The notes beneath the pieces were generated by a model, which saw only the letters and a program-made list of their open reading frames with translations, had not been told where the DNA came from and did not search any database. 50,613 nucleotides of DNA, from NCBI RefSeq assembly GCF_000225525.1, contig NZ_AGBF01000035.1, positions 1 through 50,613 of the forward strand, given 5' to 3'. Every line of letters begins with the position of its first letter. The first letter of the stretch is position 1. Source of the DNA: Streptomyces zinciresistens K42 (lineage in GTDB: Bacteria; Actinomycetota; Actinomycetes; Streptomycetales; Streptomycetaceae). A program made the translations under genes and the position numbers. Positions 24,109 through 32,704 of the stretch are shown piece by piece.

Positions 24109-24678
24109 CTATACAGCGGAGGCGGTCAGGGCGGTGGAATGGGCGTGCCGGGCCAGGTCGATGAGGACGCCGGCGGCGGAGTTCTCGTCCCGGGCGTCGC
24201 AGGAGATGACGGGGATTCCCGGCGGCAGTCGTAGGGCGCGGGCGATGTCGTCTTCGGGGTAACGGAGGGCGCCCTCAAAGACGTTGGCCGCGACGACGAA
24301 CGGCACGTCGCTGTGTTCGAAGTAGCTCACGGCGTGGAAGCTGTCCTCCAGCCGACGGGTGTCGACCAGGACGACGGCGCCGTGGGCTCCGGAGATCAGG
24401 TGGTCCCAGAAAGGGACGAACCGGGCCTGCCCCGGGGTGCCGAAGAGGAGCACTTCCAGCCCGGGGAAGGTGATGCGGCCAAAGTCCAGGGTGACCGTGG
24501 TGGTCGTCTTGGTCTCCACCCCGTGAAGGCTGTCGGTCTGCGCGCTCGCCTGGGTGAGAGTTTCCTCTGTGCGCAGCGGCTCGATCTCGCTGACCGCGCC
24601 GATCAGGGTGGTCTTGCCGACGCCGAAGCCGCCCGCCACAACGAACTTCAGTGTGTCAGCAAGCCGTCCGGCGGGCAT
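24109..24678 (-). CDS. Conservon GTP/ATP-binding protein (CvnD type)
   Basis: 189 aa from ATG 24678 with GGAAG 8 bp upstream; it overlaps the DUF742 gene by 23 bp. The P-loop is VAGGFGVGKTTLIGAVSEI, a switch-like region TTTTVTLDFGRI follows, then a G3-type LFGTPGQARFVPFW and VVAANVFEG. These are Ras-like GTPases typical of conservons, where they work in a membrane complex with the kinase-like, roadblock and DUF742 proteins. Gene order cvnA-B-C-D is complete here. The final residues (ARHAHSTALTASAV) are variable. Confidence 0.9.
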   Translation of the reverse strand: MPAGRLADTLKFVVAGGFGVGKTTLIGAVSEIEPLRTEETLTQASAQTDSLHGVETKTTTTVTLDFGRITFPGLEVLLFGTPGQARFVPFWDHLISGAHGAVVLVDTRRLEDSFHAVSYFEHSDVPFVVAANVFEGALRYPEDDIARALRLPPGIPVISCDARDENSAAGVLIDLARHAHSTALTASAV

Positions 24679-25048
24679 CGGGCCACTTCCTTTCGAGTGC
24701 GGCGACCACTTCTCGTAGAGTTCCTGGGTCGCTGGCGAAGACCGTGGGGGCGATCTGCACGGCGTGGATGTCAATCAGGTCCGAGACGAGGACCTGCACG
24801 ACGGGAACCGGCTGACGGATCCTTCCGGCCAGCTCGGCGATCGAGCGCCTCCGGGTGAGGCAGAGCTCCACGATCTGTCGTGCCTCGGGCACGACCTGGC
24901 CCGGAGAGGTCTCGGTGCCCGGTTCGAGCTGTGTGTGTAGTTGCAGGTCCGATGAGTGCCGGGACTGCGTGCGCCCGCCAGCCACCGCGTACGGCCGCAC
25001 GCCCAGGGCATCGACGACGGTCCACGGCGTTCCGTCCTCGGACGTCAT
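24656..25048 (-). CDS. Conservon DUF742 protein (CvnC type)
   Basis: 130 aa. ATG 25048 overlaps the previous stop by one base (TGATG), so translation is coupled; an in-frame GTG lies one codon earlier. Signature stretches of DUF742 are VVDALGVRPYAVAGGRT, VVPEARQIVELCLTRRRSIAELAGRI, PVPVVQVLVSDLIDIHAV and LREVVAALERKWP. The fold is winged-helix-like. In conservons it partners the roadblock protein and the GTPase, and in studied cases it is linked to development or antibiotic control. Nothing here is unusual for the family. Confidence 0.9.
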   Translation of the reverse strand: MTSEDGTPWTVVDALGVRPYAVAGGRTQSRHSSDLQLHTQLEPGTETSPGQVVPEARQIVELCLTRRRSIAELAGRIRQPVPVVQVLVSDLIDIHAVQIAPTVFASDPGTLREVVAALERKWPDARRTAC

Positions 25049-25590
25049 CACCGCAGGTCGGCATGAGCGCTGCCGGGGAAGGCGCCGGCCAGCTCCTGCC
25101 GGACCGGTGTCGTCATGCGCTGCGGGAACCGCTTGATCAGCTTCCGCATCTCGTAGCCGATCAGACCGAGGTCAGCGGCTGTCTCGGTGTGGACGCCCAG
25201 GACCGTCTCCACGGTGCCCTCGGCCGAGGGGCGATGGGAGAACGCGGCATGCTGCCTCACACCCGAGGCCATGGCCACGAACAGATGGTCGTCGAATTCG
25301 ATGGCGATCTGCCGCGCGTGCTGCTTGGTCCCGGTCGGGCCCGGGGTGCTGGCGGCGAGCGAGGCGTAACCGCACAGCGCCGCCGACACGGTGTCCGCCC
25401 AGTCCTTGGCGACGTTGCTGCTGGCCAGCAGGGTCAGCCCGTCTTTCGACGCGACCAAGGCGTGTGTCACTCCGGGCACCCCCTCCACGAAAGCGTCCAG
25501 CAGCCATGCCACCGTCTGGGCGGGCGTCAGGTCGGGCGGCGGAGCAGCGGTGGTGTCCTGAGCGACGGTGGGGGTGGGGGGATTCGTCAC
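25048..25590 (-). CDS. Conservon roadblock/LC7 protein (CvnB type)
   Basis: 180 aa. A Pro/Thr-rich N-terminus (1-22) precedes a roadblock/LC7 domain: TVAWLLDAFVEGVPGVTHALVASKDGLTLLAS, WADTVSAALCGYASLA, IAIEFDDHLFVAMASG. The C-terminal helix is long (GYEMRKLIKRFPQRMTTPVRQELAGAF). Roadblock proteins bind and stimulate small GTPases, here most likely the CvnD-type protein two genes downstream. It lies 54 bp after the sensor gene and overlaps the DUF742 gene start. Confidence 0.9.
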   Translation of the reverse strand: MTNPPTPTVAQDTTAAPPPDLTPAQTVAWLLDAFVEGVPGVTHALVASKDGLTLLASSNVAKDWADTVSAALCGYASLAASTPGPTGTKQHARQIAIEFDDHLFVAMASGVRQHAAFSHRPSAEGTVETVLGVHTETAADLGLIGYEMRKLIKRFPQRMTTPVRQELAGAFPGSAHADLR

Positions 25591-25644
25591 GGTGAGACCT
25601 TCCTGGATCGGGTCGGCTCCGGCCCCTGGCCGGAGCCCCTGATG

Positions 25645-27204
25645 TCACTGACTGTCGGCGGGCACGGACGGGATGTCTTCGGCCAGGGCGCGCTGGTTCC
25701 CGCGCCTGAAGTCACCGAACAGACCGGGGCTATCGGTCACAGCCGCCGGGCCGGCGGCGCTCCTCTGCGGCTGCGGCGTGCCAGACGGGGCGTCGGGGCG
25801 CACTGGCAGCGGCGGGAGTCCGTCCGCCGTCGGGCCGAGCGACGGTGCGGCCTGCCGGGCACCTCGGCGCTGTGGCAGCTGCCCGGGCGCCTGCCCCGCC
25901 GCCACGGCGGCCGGAAGAGGCCGGGCAGCGGGGGCACGGCGCTCTGGAACCGGGGCGGCGAACTCCTGCTCGGGTTCAGGCTCGGGCCACACGAGCAGAT
26001 CTCCCGGCACGGTGATGAACGCGGTCGTCCCGCCCCCCGGGTTGCGGCGCAGTTCGACGTGGATGCGGTGGCGCTGCGCGGTCATGCCGACGACCAGCAG
26101 GCCGAGCCGTCCGTCCTCCAACTGCTTGTGGACGTCGACGAGGTGAGGCGAGGTGAGCAGTGTGTTCGCCTGGTCCAGCAGGTCTCTGGGCATGCTCTCG
26201 CCGCGGTCGGTTACCTCGATAACCAGATCTGCGGACACCGTCCGCGCCTCCACCCATACGGGTGTGTTCGGCGCGGAGAACCGGGTCGCGTTCTCGACGA
26301 GTTCGCACACCAGATTGGTGACGTCCGGCGCCACATGGCCGGGCAGTGACAGCTGGGGGGGATGGGAGCCGTGCACGACGCGGGCCCGTTCGTACTGCTC
26401 GATAGCCTGGATCGCGCCGCGCAGAACCAGCGTGACGGTGACCGGCTGGCGTACGGCGCTGGCCGACTCACCGCCGAGGATGGCGAGGTTGTCCACCATG
26501 CGCCGCAACCTGACGGCCATGTTGTCGATCCGGAAGATCTCGTTGAGCAGGCTCGCGGCCTTGACCTGGTTCTGCAGAGCTGCGAGCGCCGCGAGCAGCT
26601 TCATGATCAGCAGATGCTCGCGCTGGGCGATGTGGCGGAACATCGCGTGCCGGACCACCAGACGCGACTGCTCGTACGCCGCGATCACCCTGCCGACCAC
26701 GTCAGCCTGAAGCTCCTCAAGCGCGGTCTCGACCTCGGAGAAGACGATGATGTCACCGGGTACCGCCGGGTCGGACACCTGAGCCGCAGGACCGACCGGA
26801 TCGTCCGGGCCCCCGGGAGACGGGACCCGGGGCGTGTGGCCCTGCTGGAGTTGTTGCATCGACCACTCGGCGCTTCGGCCGACGGCGCCGATCGCGTCGA
26901 GTACTCGCCGCGATCCCTCTTGCTGAGCCCGGCAGAGGCCCCGTGCTGCTACCCGGGCCCGCCACAGCCCGACGGCCAGAGCGGTGAGCACGCCGGCCCC
27001 GAAGGCGATCAGAAGGTGCGGCACCCCAACGTACGCTGGCGCCGCCGACCACAAGCCGCCCGCCGCGCACAGGACGAAGGTCAGGATCAGCATTGGCGTG
27101 GCCACTGCGCCCTGGACGTGGCCGTAGACCAGCTTTTCGGCCGGCGGCCGTCTCTGCCGTGCACGACGATGGCCGGATCGGCGGCGAGTCGGGAACGCAG
27201 ACAT
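25645..27204 (-). CDS. Conservon sensor kinase-like ATP-binding protein (CvnA type)
   Basis: 519 aa. A basic start is followed by two membrane helices (AVATPMLILTFVLCAAGG and LLIAFGAGVLTALAVGLW) with only a short loop between them, so no large external sensor exists. A helical region with RHAMFRHIAQREHLLIMKLL and RIDNMAVRLRRMVDNLAILGGE stands where a phosphorylated His would be. The HATPase part carries CELVENATRFSAPNTPVWVEA and EVTDRGESMP. The C-terminal ~110 residues are disordered and Pro-rich. Such proteins head conservons and bind ATP, but often lack proven kinase activity. Upstream lies a 419-bp divergent region shared with the XRE regulator. Confidence 0.88.
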   Translation of the reverse strand: MSAFPTRRRSGHRRARQRRPPAEKLVYGHVQGAVATPMLILTFVLCAAGGLWSAAPAYVGVPHLLIAFGAGVLTALAVGLWRARVAARGLCRAQQEGSRRVLDAIGAVGRSAEWSMQQLQQGHTPRVPSPGGPDDPVGPAAQVSDPAVPGDIIVFSEVETALEELQADVVGRVIAAYEQSRLVVRHAMFRHIAQREHLLIMKLLAALAALQNQVKAASLLNEIFRIDNMAVRLRRMVDNLAILGGESASAVRQPVTVTLVLRGAIQAIEQYERARVVHGSHPPQLSLPGHVAPDVTNLVCELVENATRFSAPNTPVWVEARTVSADLVIEVTDRGESMPRDLLDQANTLLTSPHLVDVHKQLEDGRLGLLVVGMTAQRHRIHVELRRNPGGGTTAFITVPGDLLVWPEPEPEQEFAAPVPERRAPAARPLPAAVAAGQAPGQLPQRRGARQAAPSLGPTADGLPPLPVRPDAPSGTPQPQRSAAGPAAVTDSPGLFGDFRRGNQRALAEDIPSVPADSQ

Positions 27205-27623
27205 CGAAATCCTTGGGGGCGCAGAGGGGGAGGGCCACCAGGGAAGAATCCGCAGCCGCGACGGGGGACGCGCGGCTAGCCTGAATGCTCTTCACCTGGT
27301 GACCCGGCTTTTGTCAGGACATCAGGCCGTCGCTTCAGCCTTGCCGATACAGGCTGTCGGCCGGGCAGTAAGGTCCCGCAGGTCGTAGTCGGAACCTCTG
27401 AGACGGCTGGTGTCCTTGCTCCTACGGTTTCAAGAGCCGCACGGTGTCGTCACGGTCAGCAGTGACCAAATTTTTCGGCTGACATGCAACGCTGTGACCT
27501 GCGAAAACGGCTCTACTACCCGCGTTTTTCGGCACGTTGGGGCCAAGGGCCCTCACGATCTGGGACGGTTTGCGAAACCACGGGTCTACGGTGAGCCGAC
27601 CACGACACCCAGGGAGCAGCTAC
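27205..27623. other. Divergent intergenic region with repeats, between cvnA-type and XRE genes
   Basis: No gene is seen. TTTTTCGGC occurs twice around 27470-27535, the second inside an inverted repeat GCGAAAACG...CGTTTTTCG. GGTTT-GCG-AAACC (27567-27579) is a short palindrome, followed by a possible -10 TACGGT (27587-27592) for the XRE gene. These are candidate autoregulatory sites of the XRE protein. Confidence 0.4.
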
Positions 27624-29072
27624 ATGAGTGCGCCTCGATCAGCCAAGGACTCGAAGGCGGCGAGAGACGCCCTACGGCGACAGATGACCGAGCTGGACAG
27701 CCCCATGTCCGCCATCGCAGCGGAGATGCGCACGCAGTTCGGTTATCGACCGCGGGAAGCCTGGCGCCACGCCCACGGCTGGTCACTGCAAGAGGTGGCC
27801 GACCGCCTCAATGACAGAAGCCAGCAGCAGGACGAGGCGATTGCCGCAGAGACATCCGCCGTCAGCAAGTGGGAACGCTGGCCAGTCATGTCCACCCAGC
27901 GCCGGCCCACGATCCCGGTCCTCCTCGCGCTCGCCGATGTCTACGGATGCGGCGTGGAGGACCTCCTGGACCTCCAGGACCGTGCGGAGCTTCCCGCCTG
28001 GGAACTGAACGTCCTCAACCGGATGACGCCCGCAGACGTCGAACCTGGCGGCACCGAACTGGTGAAGATGGCTGCGGACGAGTCCTTGACCTGGGCACGC
28101 TGGGCGGAGATCACCAACGTTGGTGCCTTCTCGCTCGCACAGCTGTGGGGACAGACACAGCTCCTGGCCTCCCAGTACCTCCAGCCGGACTCGAACCCCA
28201 TTGCCCTGTTCAGCCGCGCCCGCGAACTACGCGCCGAGGCCGGCCGGCTCCTGGGCGGCCACCAGCACCCCCACCAGGCCAGCGAGCTCTACATGATCAG
28301 TGGCTACCTGTGCAGCCTGCTGGCCTGGATGTCCTCGGACCTGGGACACGCCGCGGAGGCCGAGACCCAGAGCGAGACAGCATGGCTGTGCGCAGAGTTG
28401 GCCCGCAGCGACACGCTACGGGCATGGGTCCTGTCCGTCCGTTCCAAGACCGCCTTCTGGAGCGGACGGCTCAAGGACGCCCTCCAGCACGCCCGCCGCG
28501 GAGCCTCCTACGCCCCCGGCGGCACCGTGGCGGTCCTGCTCGCGTGCCAGGAAGCCGACGCCTGGTCACAACTCGGAGCCGTCAATGAGGCACTGGCCGC
28601 ACTCACGCGCGCCGAGGCCGCACGGGAAGCCGTCACCGACGCGGACGACATCGGCGGCCTGTTCGCCTGCACGCCCGCGCGGCAGGAGAACTATGCCGCC
28701 GCCGCACAACTGCGTATCGGCAGGCCCAACGACGCCCTTGAATCCGCAGACCGCGCACTCGACCTCATCAACGCCCAACCCGTACGGGCCTACGGGACCG
28801 TCGCGCAGATCCACATCAGCCGCGCGGCGGCGTACCTGGATCTCGGGGAGCCCGACGGCGCATACGAGGCGTTACAGCCGGTCCTCACCCTCTCCCCAGA
28901 CCGGCGCTTAGCCCCGGTCGCCGACCGGCTGACGGAACTCGGCGCCGGCCTCGGCCACCTGCGCGGAGCGGGCAGGGCCGTCGTGGGCCTGCGCGCGGCG
29001 ATCGACGAATTCGGACGAGACTCCGCCTCCCGGCGTCTTGCGGCCCTCTCGCCAGGGCACAGCAGCACCTGA
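27624..29072 (+). CDS. XRE-family regulator with TPR-like C-terminus
   Basis: 482 aa from ATG 27624 (AGGGAGC upstream). An XRE-type HTH lies at ~45-110: REAWRHAHGWSLQEVADRLNDR, then SAVSKWERWP, ... TIPVLLALADVYGCGVEDLLDL. The remainder is a helical repeat region (ARELRAEAGRLLGGHQHPHQASELYMISGYLCSLLAWMSSD, RLKDALQHARRGASYA, AAAQLRIGRPNDALESADRALDLI) of the TPR type common to Streptomyces regulators that respond to peptides or other ligands. It is followed 13 bp later by a 2H phosphoesterase gene, an arrangement suggesting joint expression. Confidence 0.82.
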   Translation: MSAPRSAKDSKAARDALRRQMTELDSPMSAIAAEMRTQFGYRPREAWRHAHGWSLQEVADRLNDRSQQQDEAIAAETSAVSKWERWPVMSTQRRPTIPVLLALADVYGCGVEDLLDLQDRAELPAWELNVLNRMTPADVEPGGTELVKMAADESLTWARWAEITNVGAFSLAQLWGQTQLLASQYLQPDSNPIALFSRARELRAEAGRLLGGHQHPHQASELYMISGYLCSLLAWMSSDLGHAAEAETQSETAWLCAELARSDTLRAWVLSVRSKTAFWSGRLKDALQHARRGASYAPGGTVAVLLACQEADAWSQLGAVNEALAALTRAEAAREAVTDADDIGGLFACTPARQENYAAAAQLRIGRPNDALESADRALDLINAQPVRAYGTVAQIHISRAAAYLDLGEPDGAYEALQPVLTLSPDRRLAPVADRLTELGAGLGHLRGAGRAVVGLRAAIDEFGRDSASRRLAALSPGHSST

Positions 29073-29085
29073 TTGGATCACCGCC

Positions 29086-29709
29086 ATGACGACTGAGCCC
29101 AACGGCATGCGCAATCACTGGTGGTGGCGACCCGGATGGAACGTGGGCCGCCGCTTCTACACCTGGCACTTGACCTTCGAAGGTCAGCAGGACGTACACC
29201 GGCTCGCCGCCGAATACCGCTCCGCCCTCGCGCCCCTGGAACCGGCGCTCACGCTCATCCCTGATCAGTGGCTGCACCTCACTATGCAGGGCATCAACTT
29301 CATCGACGAGATCGACAAGAAGGACGTCGAGGCAGTCGTCGCAGCCGCCCGCCCCCGCCTGGCGGCGATCCCCGCCTTCGACGTCCAGTTCGGACCGGCG
29401 ACGATCGACCCGGAAGCCGTCCTCCTGCCCGCTCAGCCCAGCGAACCAGTCCGAGCCGTCCGCAACGCCATCCGTGCCGCGATCGGCGACGTCCTCGGCG
29501 ATGTACCCGAACAGGCCCACGGCTTCACGCCCCACATGTCCGTCGCCTACTCCGCCACCGACGGACCGAAAGATCCCATCGCTGAAGCGCTGGCCGAGCT
29601 TGATGCGGAGCCCGCACGTGCGCGCATCACCACGGCAGAGCTGATCGTCATCCATAGGGACAACCAGATGTACGAGTGGGAGCCCTACACAACCGTGCCA
29701 CTGGGGTGA
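29086..29709 (+). CDS. 2H phosphoesterase (2'-5' RNA ligase family)
   Basis: 207 aa from ATG 29086. The two H-x-T/S-x motifs are QWLHLTMQG and FTPHMSVAYS, placed ~85 residues apart as expected for the 2H superfamily. Members open 2',3'-cyclic phosphates or 2'-5' linkages in RNA or cyclic nucleotides. The start WWWRPGWNVGRRFYTWHLTF is also typical of a Streptomyces branch of this family. It is coupled to the XRE regulator upstream, and an IS21 element begins 109 bp downstream. The substrate is unknown; RNA repair, nucleotide turnover or removal of cyclic signals are all possible. Confidence 0.83.
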   Translation: MTTEPNGMRNHWWWRPGWNVGRRFYTWHLTFEGQQDVHRLAAEYRSALAPLEPALTLIPDQWLHLTMQGINFIDEIDKKDVEAVVAAARPRLAAIPAFDVQFGPATIDPEAVLLPAQPSEPVRAVRNAIRAAIGDVLGDVPEQAHGFTPHMSVAYSATDGPKDPIAEALAELDAEPARARITTAELIVIHRDNQMYEWEPYTTVPLG

Positions 29710-29811
29710 CTGTCCAATGTGAAGACAACCCCACCTGCAGAGCCGTTCGGCCGCAGGGCCGGGCGGCGGCAGGGCCGGGCGGGCTGTAATCCCACTTGCG
29801 TCAGTGAGCAC

Positions 29812-29817
29812 GTCACG
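29812..29817 (+). repeat. Target-site duplication, left copy (GTCACG)
   Basis: GTCACG directly abuts the left tip of the IS21 element and is repeated directly after its right tip. Because GTCACG is also part of the element's internal repeats, chance cannot be fully ruled out. Confidence 0.7.
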
Positions 29818-29885
29818 TGTGAACGGTCACGTAATTCCCCGGGCCCGGCGTCACGTAATTCCCCAGGTCCTGACCTCGTCCATGT

Positions 29886-30665
29886 CTACTTGATCGAGGG
29901 CTTGTTTGTCTTGTCGGTGCCTCCTGCTCGGGGCCGCTTGTTGGGCCGGTAGCTGGGGCCGTTCATGATCACTTGGTGGCTGGTGTTGATCAGCCGGTCC
30001 AGGAGCGACTCGGCGACCACGGGGTTGGGGAAGAGCGGATACCAGTCGCTCGGCGCCCTGTTGCTCGTCAGGATCAGCGACCGGCCCTGCCGTTCGGAGA
30101 CCAGCTCGTAGAGGTCGTCGGCCTGGGCAGCGGTCAGCTGGCGCATCGCGAAGTCGTCGAGGATGAGCACGTCGGGACGTACCAACTCGCGCAGACGCCG
30201 GTCCCAGGTGCGGTCCGCGTGGCCGCCGGCCAGGTCCGCCAGGACCCGACTGGTCTTGGCGAAGCGGACGCCGGCGCCCTGGCGGATGGCGAGGTGTCCG
30301 AGCGCCTGGGCGACGTGTGTCTTCCCGACGCCGACCGGTCCGAACAAAATTACGGACTCTCCGGTGTGCAGCCAGCGCAAAGCGGCGAGGTCGCGGATCT
30401 GGGCGGCGGGCAGCTTCGGGGAGGCCGCGAAGTCGAACTCCTCCAGGGTGACCTGCTGCTCGAACTTCGCCCGGAGCAGGCGGCGTTGGAAGGCGACGGT
30501 GTCGCGGCGGGTGATCTCGTCCTGGCAGAGCGTCTGCAGGAATTCCAGGTGTCCGAGCTCGCCGCCGTGGGCCTGGGCGAGGCGGGCGTCCAGGGTTTCC
30601 AGCATGCCCGAGAGCTTCAGCGCGCGGAGCGCGTCGCGCAGGGCGGTGTCCATGATGCTCATCAC
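29886..30665 (-). CDS. istB: IS21-family ATP-binding helper protein IstB
   Basis: 259 aa. An N-terminal helical domain (LRALKLSGMLETLDARLAQA, HLEFLQTLCQDEITRRD) precedes an AAA+ domain with Walker A ILFGPVGVGKTHVAQALGH, Walker B VLILDDFAMR and sensor-like RSLILTSNRAPSDW. The C-terminal tail is basic. IstB oligomers bind DNA and help IstA to transpose. The start ATG overlaps the istA stop as ATGA. The length matches the family. Confidence 0.93.
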   Translation of the reverse strand: MMSIMDTALRDALRALKLSGMLETLDARLAQAHGGELGHLEFLQTLCQDEITRRDTVAFQRRLLRAKFEQQVTLEEFDFAASPKLPAAQIRDLAALRWLHTGESVILFGPVGVGKTHVAQALGHLAIRQGAGVRFAKTSRVLADLAGGHADRTWDRRLRELVRPDVLILDDFAMRQLTAAQADDLYELVSERQGRSLILTSNRAPSDWYPLFPNPVVAESLLDRLINTSHQVIMNGPSYRPNKRPRAGGTDKTNKPSIK

Positions 30666-32272
30666 GCGACTCCTTCTTCGTGACGGTGGTCATCACGGTC
30701 GTCGTTCGTCATCCCGGGGGTCGCGGCGGTCGAAAAGAGCCGCGTCGGGCCGTGCAGGAAGGCCGCGGCCCCGCCGTCGCCGCTGGTCTCGGGGGCGGGT
30801 TCGGTCTCGGTGCCGGCGACGAGGATGCCCTTGACGGTGCGGTAGGACGGGTCGCCGACGAGGGTGGCCTTGGCGCAGGCGGCGTCCAGCCGGGCGTCGC
30901 CGTACTTCTTGCGCAGACCGAGCACTCCCTGGGCGGCGCGGAGCCGGTAGAGCGCGTTGACTTCCAGCAGGCCGTCGATCACCTCCTTGCAGGCGGCGCC
31001 GACCTGGACGGACTGGGTGCGGCACCATTGCGGGGTCCGCATATGGAACGCGATCTTCTCGGGCGGGTAGTCGCCGTGGTGGGTGCGTTTGCCCTGCTCA
31101 AGTGCCGCGTGGGTCTTGACCAGTTCGCCCTCGTGGAAGATCTGCACGAAACCGGCGGTGGAACGGACGTCGACGCGTTGGCCGATCAGTTTCCACGGCA
31201 CCGAGTAGAGGGTGCGGCCCACCTTGATGTGAATGTCCGGGCCGACCGTCGCGGTGGACCAGCGGGCCAGCACGAACGGCGTCTTCGGCAGCGGCAGCAA
31301 CGTCTCGGCCTCGACGGCCTCGAACACCGACAGCGGCGATGCCCCGCCCAGCGGCCGGCACTGCCGACGACCGGCGACCTCGCCCGACCAGCGGACCGCG
31401 TCGGCCTGCATGTGCTCCAGGGAGACGAACTCCCGCCCACGCCACCACGAATCACGTATATAGGGCATAGGGCGCTCGACGCGGGGCTTGTCTTTGGGCT
31501 TCAGAGCACGGGCTGGATCTACCAACGCGCCATAGTGCACGGCGAGTTCGGCATACGCCTTGTTGATTTTAGGGTCGTAGAGGTCGGGCTTGTCCACCCC
31601 GGTCTTCAGGTTGTCGGGCACGAGCCGCTGGGCGACGCCGCCGAAGAACTTGAAGGCTTCGACGTGCGACTCGGTCCAGGAGTGCTGGTCGAGATGGATG
31701 ACCGGGCGGACGAACATGTGCCGCGAGCAGGCCAGGATCATCACGAACGCCCAGATCCGGTGCCGTTTCCCACTGCGCGGGTTGATCCACTGGCCGAGGA
31801 AGCCGTAATCGATCTGGGCCTCCAGCCCCGGCTCGACCTCGTCACGCAGGACGGTGACCTGCGAGCGGCGGGTCTCCTCGGGCAGCGTCGCCGATATCCA
31901 CCGCCGCAAGCTGGACACCGACACCGTCAACTCGTGTTCGTCCCGCAGCCGTTGGTGGATCGTGGAGACGGTCACCGTCCCCAGCAGGCTCTTGATGTAA
32001 TCACCGTGTTTGTCGATCTCCGGCCAGGTCACCTGCCGCAGCCGCACGTCGGCGAGCTCGGGGAACCAGCCCTTGATCAGCCCGGCCCAGTCCTGCTCGG
32101 TCATCACCGGGCCGCCCGGGGTCATCCCGGCGGCCTCCGCCGGGGCCAGGTACTTCCTGATCGTCTTGCGGTCCACTCCCAGCGACGCGGCCAGCTCACT
32201 CTTCGAGCGGCCCGCATACCAGTGGACGTAGATCTCGGTCACATCGACCACGTTGAACGTTCTCCTTGCCAT
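30662..32272 (-). CDS. istA: IS21-family transposase IstA
   Basis: 536 aa from ATG 32272 (ARRTFNVVDVTEIYVHWYAG). An N-terminal HTH (SKSELAASLGVDRKTIRKYL) is followed by a DDE integrase core: EAQIDYGFLG (first Asp), RLVPDNLKTGV (second Asp) and KDKPRVERPM (Glu). A basic C-terminal domain follows. All catalytic residues are present. It forms the element's operon with istB. A long antisense ORF over it is a shadow. Confidence 0.93.
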   Translation of the reverse strand: MARRTFNVVDVTEIYVHWYAGRSKSELAASLGVDRKTIRKYLAPAEAAGMTPGGPVMTEQDWAGLIKGWFPELADVRLRQVTWPEIDKHGDYIKSLLGTVTVSTIHQRLRDEHELTVSVSSLRRWISATLPEETRRSQVTVLRDEVEPGLEAQIDYGFLGQWINPRSGKRHRIWAFVMILACSRHMFVRPVIHLDQHSWTESHVEAFKFFGGVAQRLVPDNLKTGVDKPDLYDPKINKAYAELAVHYGALVDPARALKPKDKPRVERPMPYIRDSWWRGREFVSLEHMQADAVRWSGEVAGRRQCRPLGGASPLSVFEAVEAETLLPLPKTPFVLARWSTATVGPDIHIKVGRTLYSVPWKLIGQRVDVRSTAGFVQIFHEGELVKTHAALEQGKRTHHGDYPPEKIAFHMRTPQWCRTQSVQVGAACKEVIDGLLEVNALYRLRAAQGVLGLRKKYGDARLDAACAKATLVGDPSYRTVKGILVAGTETEPAPETSGDGGAAAFLHGPTRLFSTAATPGMTNDDRDDHRHEEGVA

Positions 32273-32444
32273 CGTGCGCTTCCCTCGACCTCGAACCACT
32301 GATCGAGGAAGCGTGCGTCTTCTCGACGGCCAGGACTATGACCCCCGCCACCCGCGATCCCCCTGGGGAATTACGTGACCGCGAGGGTGGGGAATTACGT
32401 GACGCGGAACCCGCCTCACCTGGGGAATTTCGTGATCGCTCACA

Positions 32445-32450
32445 GTCACG
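32445..32450 (+). repeat. Target-site duplication, right copy (GTCACG)
   Basis: Matches the six bases immediately left of the element. IS21 members usually duplicate 4-8 bp. Confidence 0.7.
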
Positions 32451-32704
32451 ACCGTCGAATCTGTCTGATCCGGTCCCAGGTCCGCCTGAAGTGGTCGGCC
32501 GGACCTCGAGTACGCGACGCTCCGCGGCCGCCAGGCCCTGCGGGATGCAGGTCACCCCCTCTTGATCCTTTCTGTCGTCCTGCGCGCCCGCGAACTTTGC
32601 AAAACAGCTGAGCATTGGAAGAACACCATGGCTGCCTGCGTCTCTGAGGCGTTGCGTGCGTAGTCTGAAACCTCCGTGCCCGTGATCTGGTCAGCTCTGC
32701 CACG

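Larger units (their letters stand above)
29818..32444 (-). mobile_element. Intact IS21-family element, 2627 bp
   Basis: The tips share a 23-bp imperfect inverted repeat starting TGTGARCGRTCACG (left 29818-29840, right 32444-32422; 3 mismatches). Internal copies of TCACGTAATTCCCC occur at 29827-29840 and 29851-29864 on the left. Inverse copies occur at 32365-32378, 32389-32402 and 32422-32435 on the right; this is the multiple terminal repeat pattern of IS21. Flanks are 6-bp direct repeats GTCACG. Both genes, istA and istB, are intact and overlap, so the copy looks recent and potentially mobile. It sits between two 2H phosphoesterase genes and interrupts no recognisable ORF. Confidence 0.9.

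Noticed and set aside
29748..29785. Short GC-rich tandem repeat (GCAGGGCCGGGCGG units)
   Set aside because: Only two units of simple GC-rich sequence; not enough to call a functional repeat.
30680..32302. 540-aa plus-strand ORF across istA
   Set aside because: Exact antisense of an intact transposase with all catalytic residues; no protein-like features.
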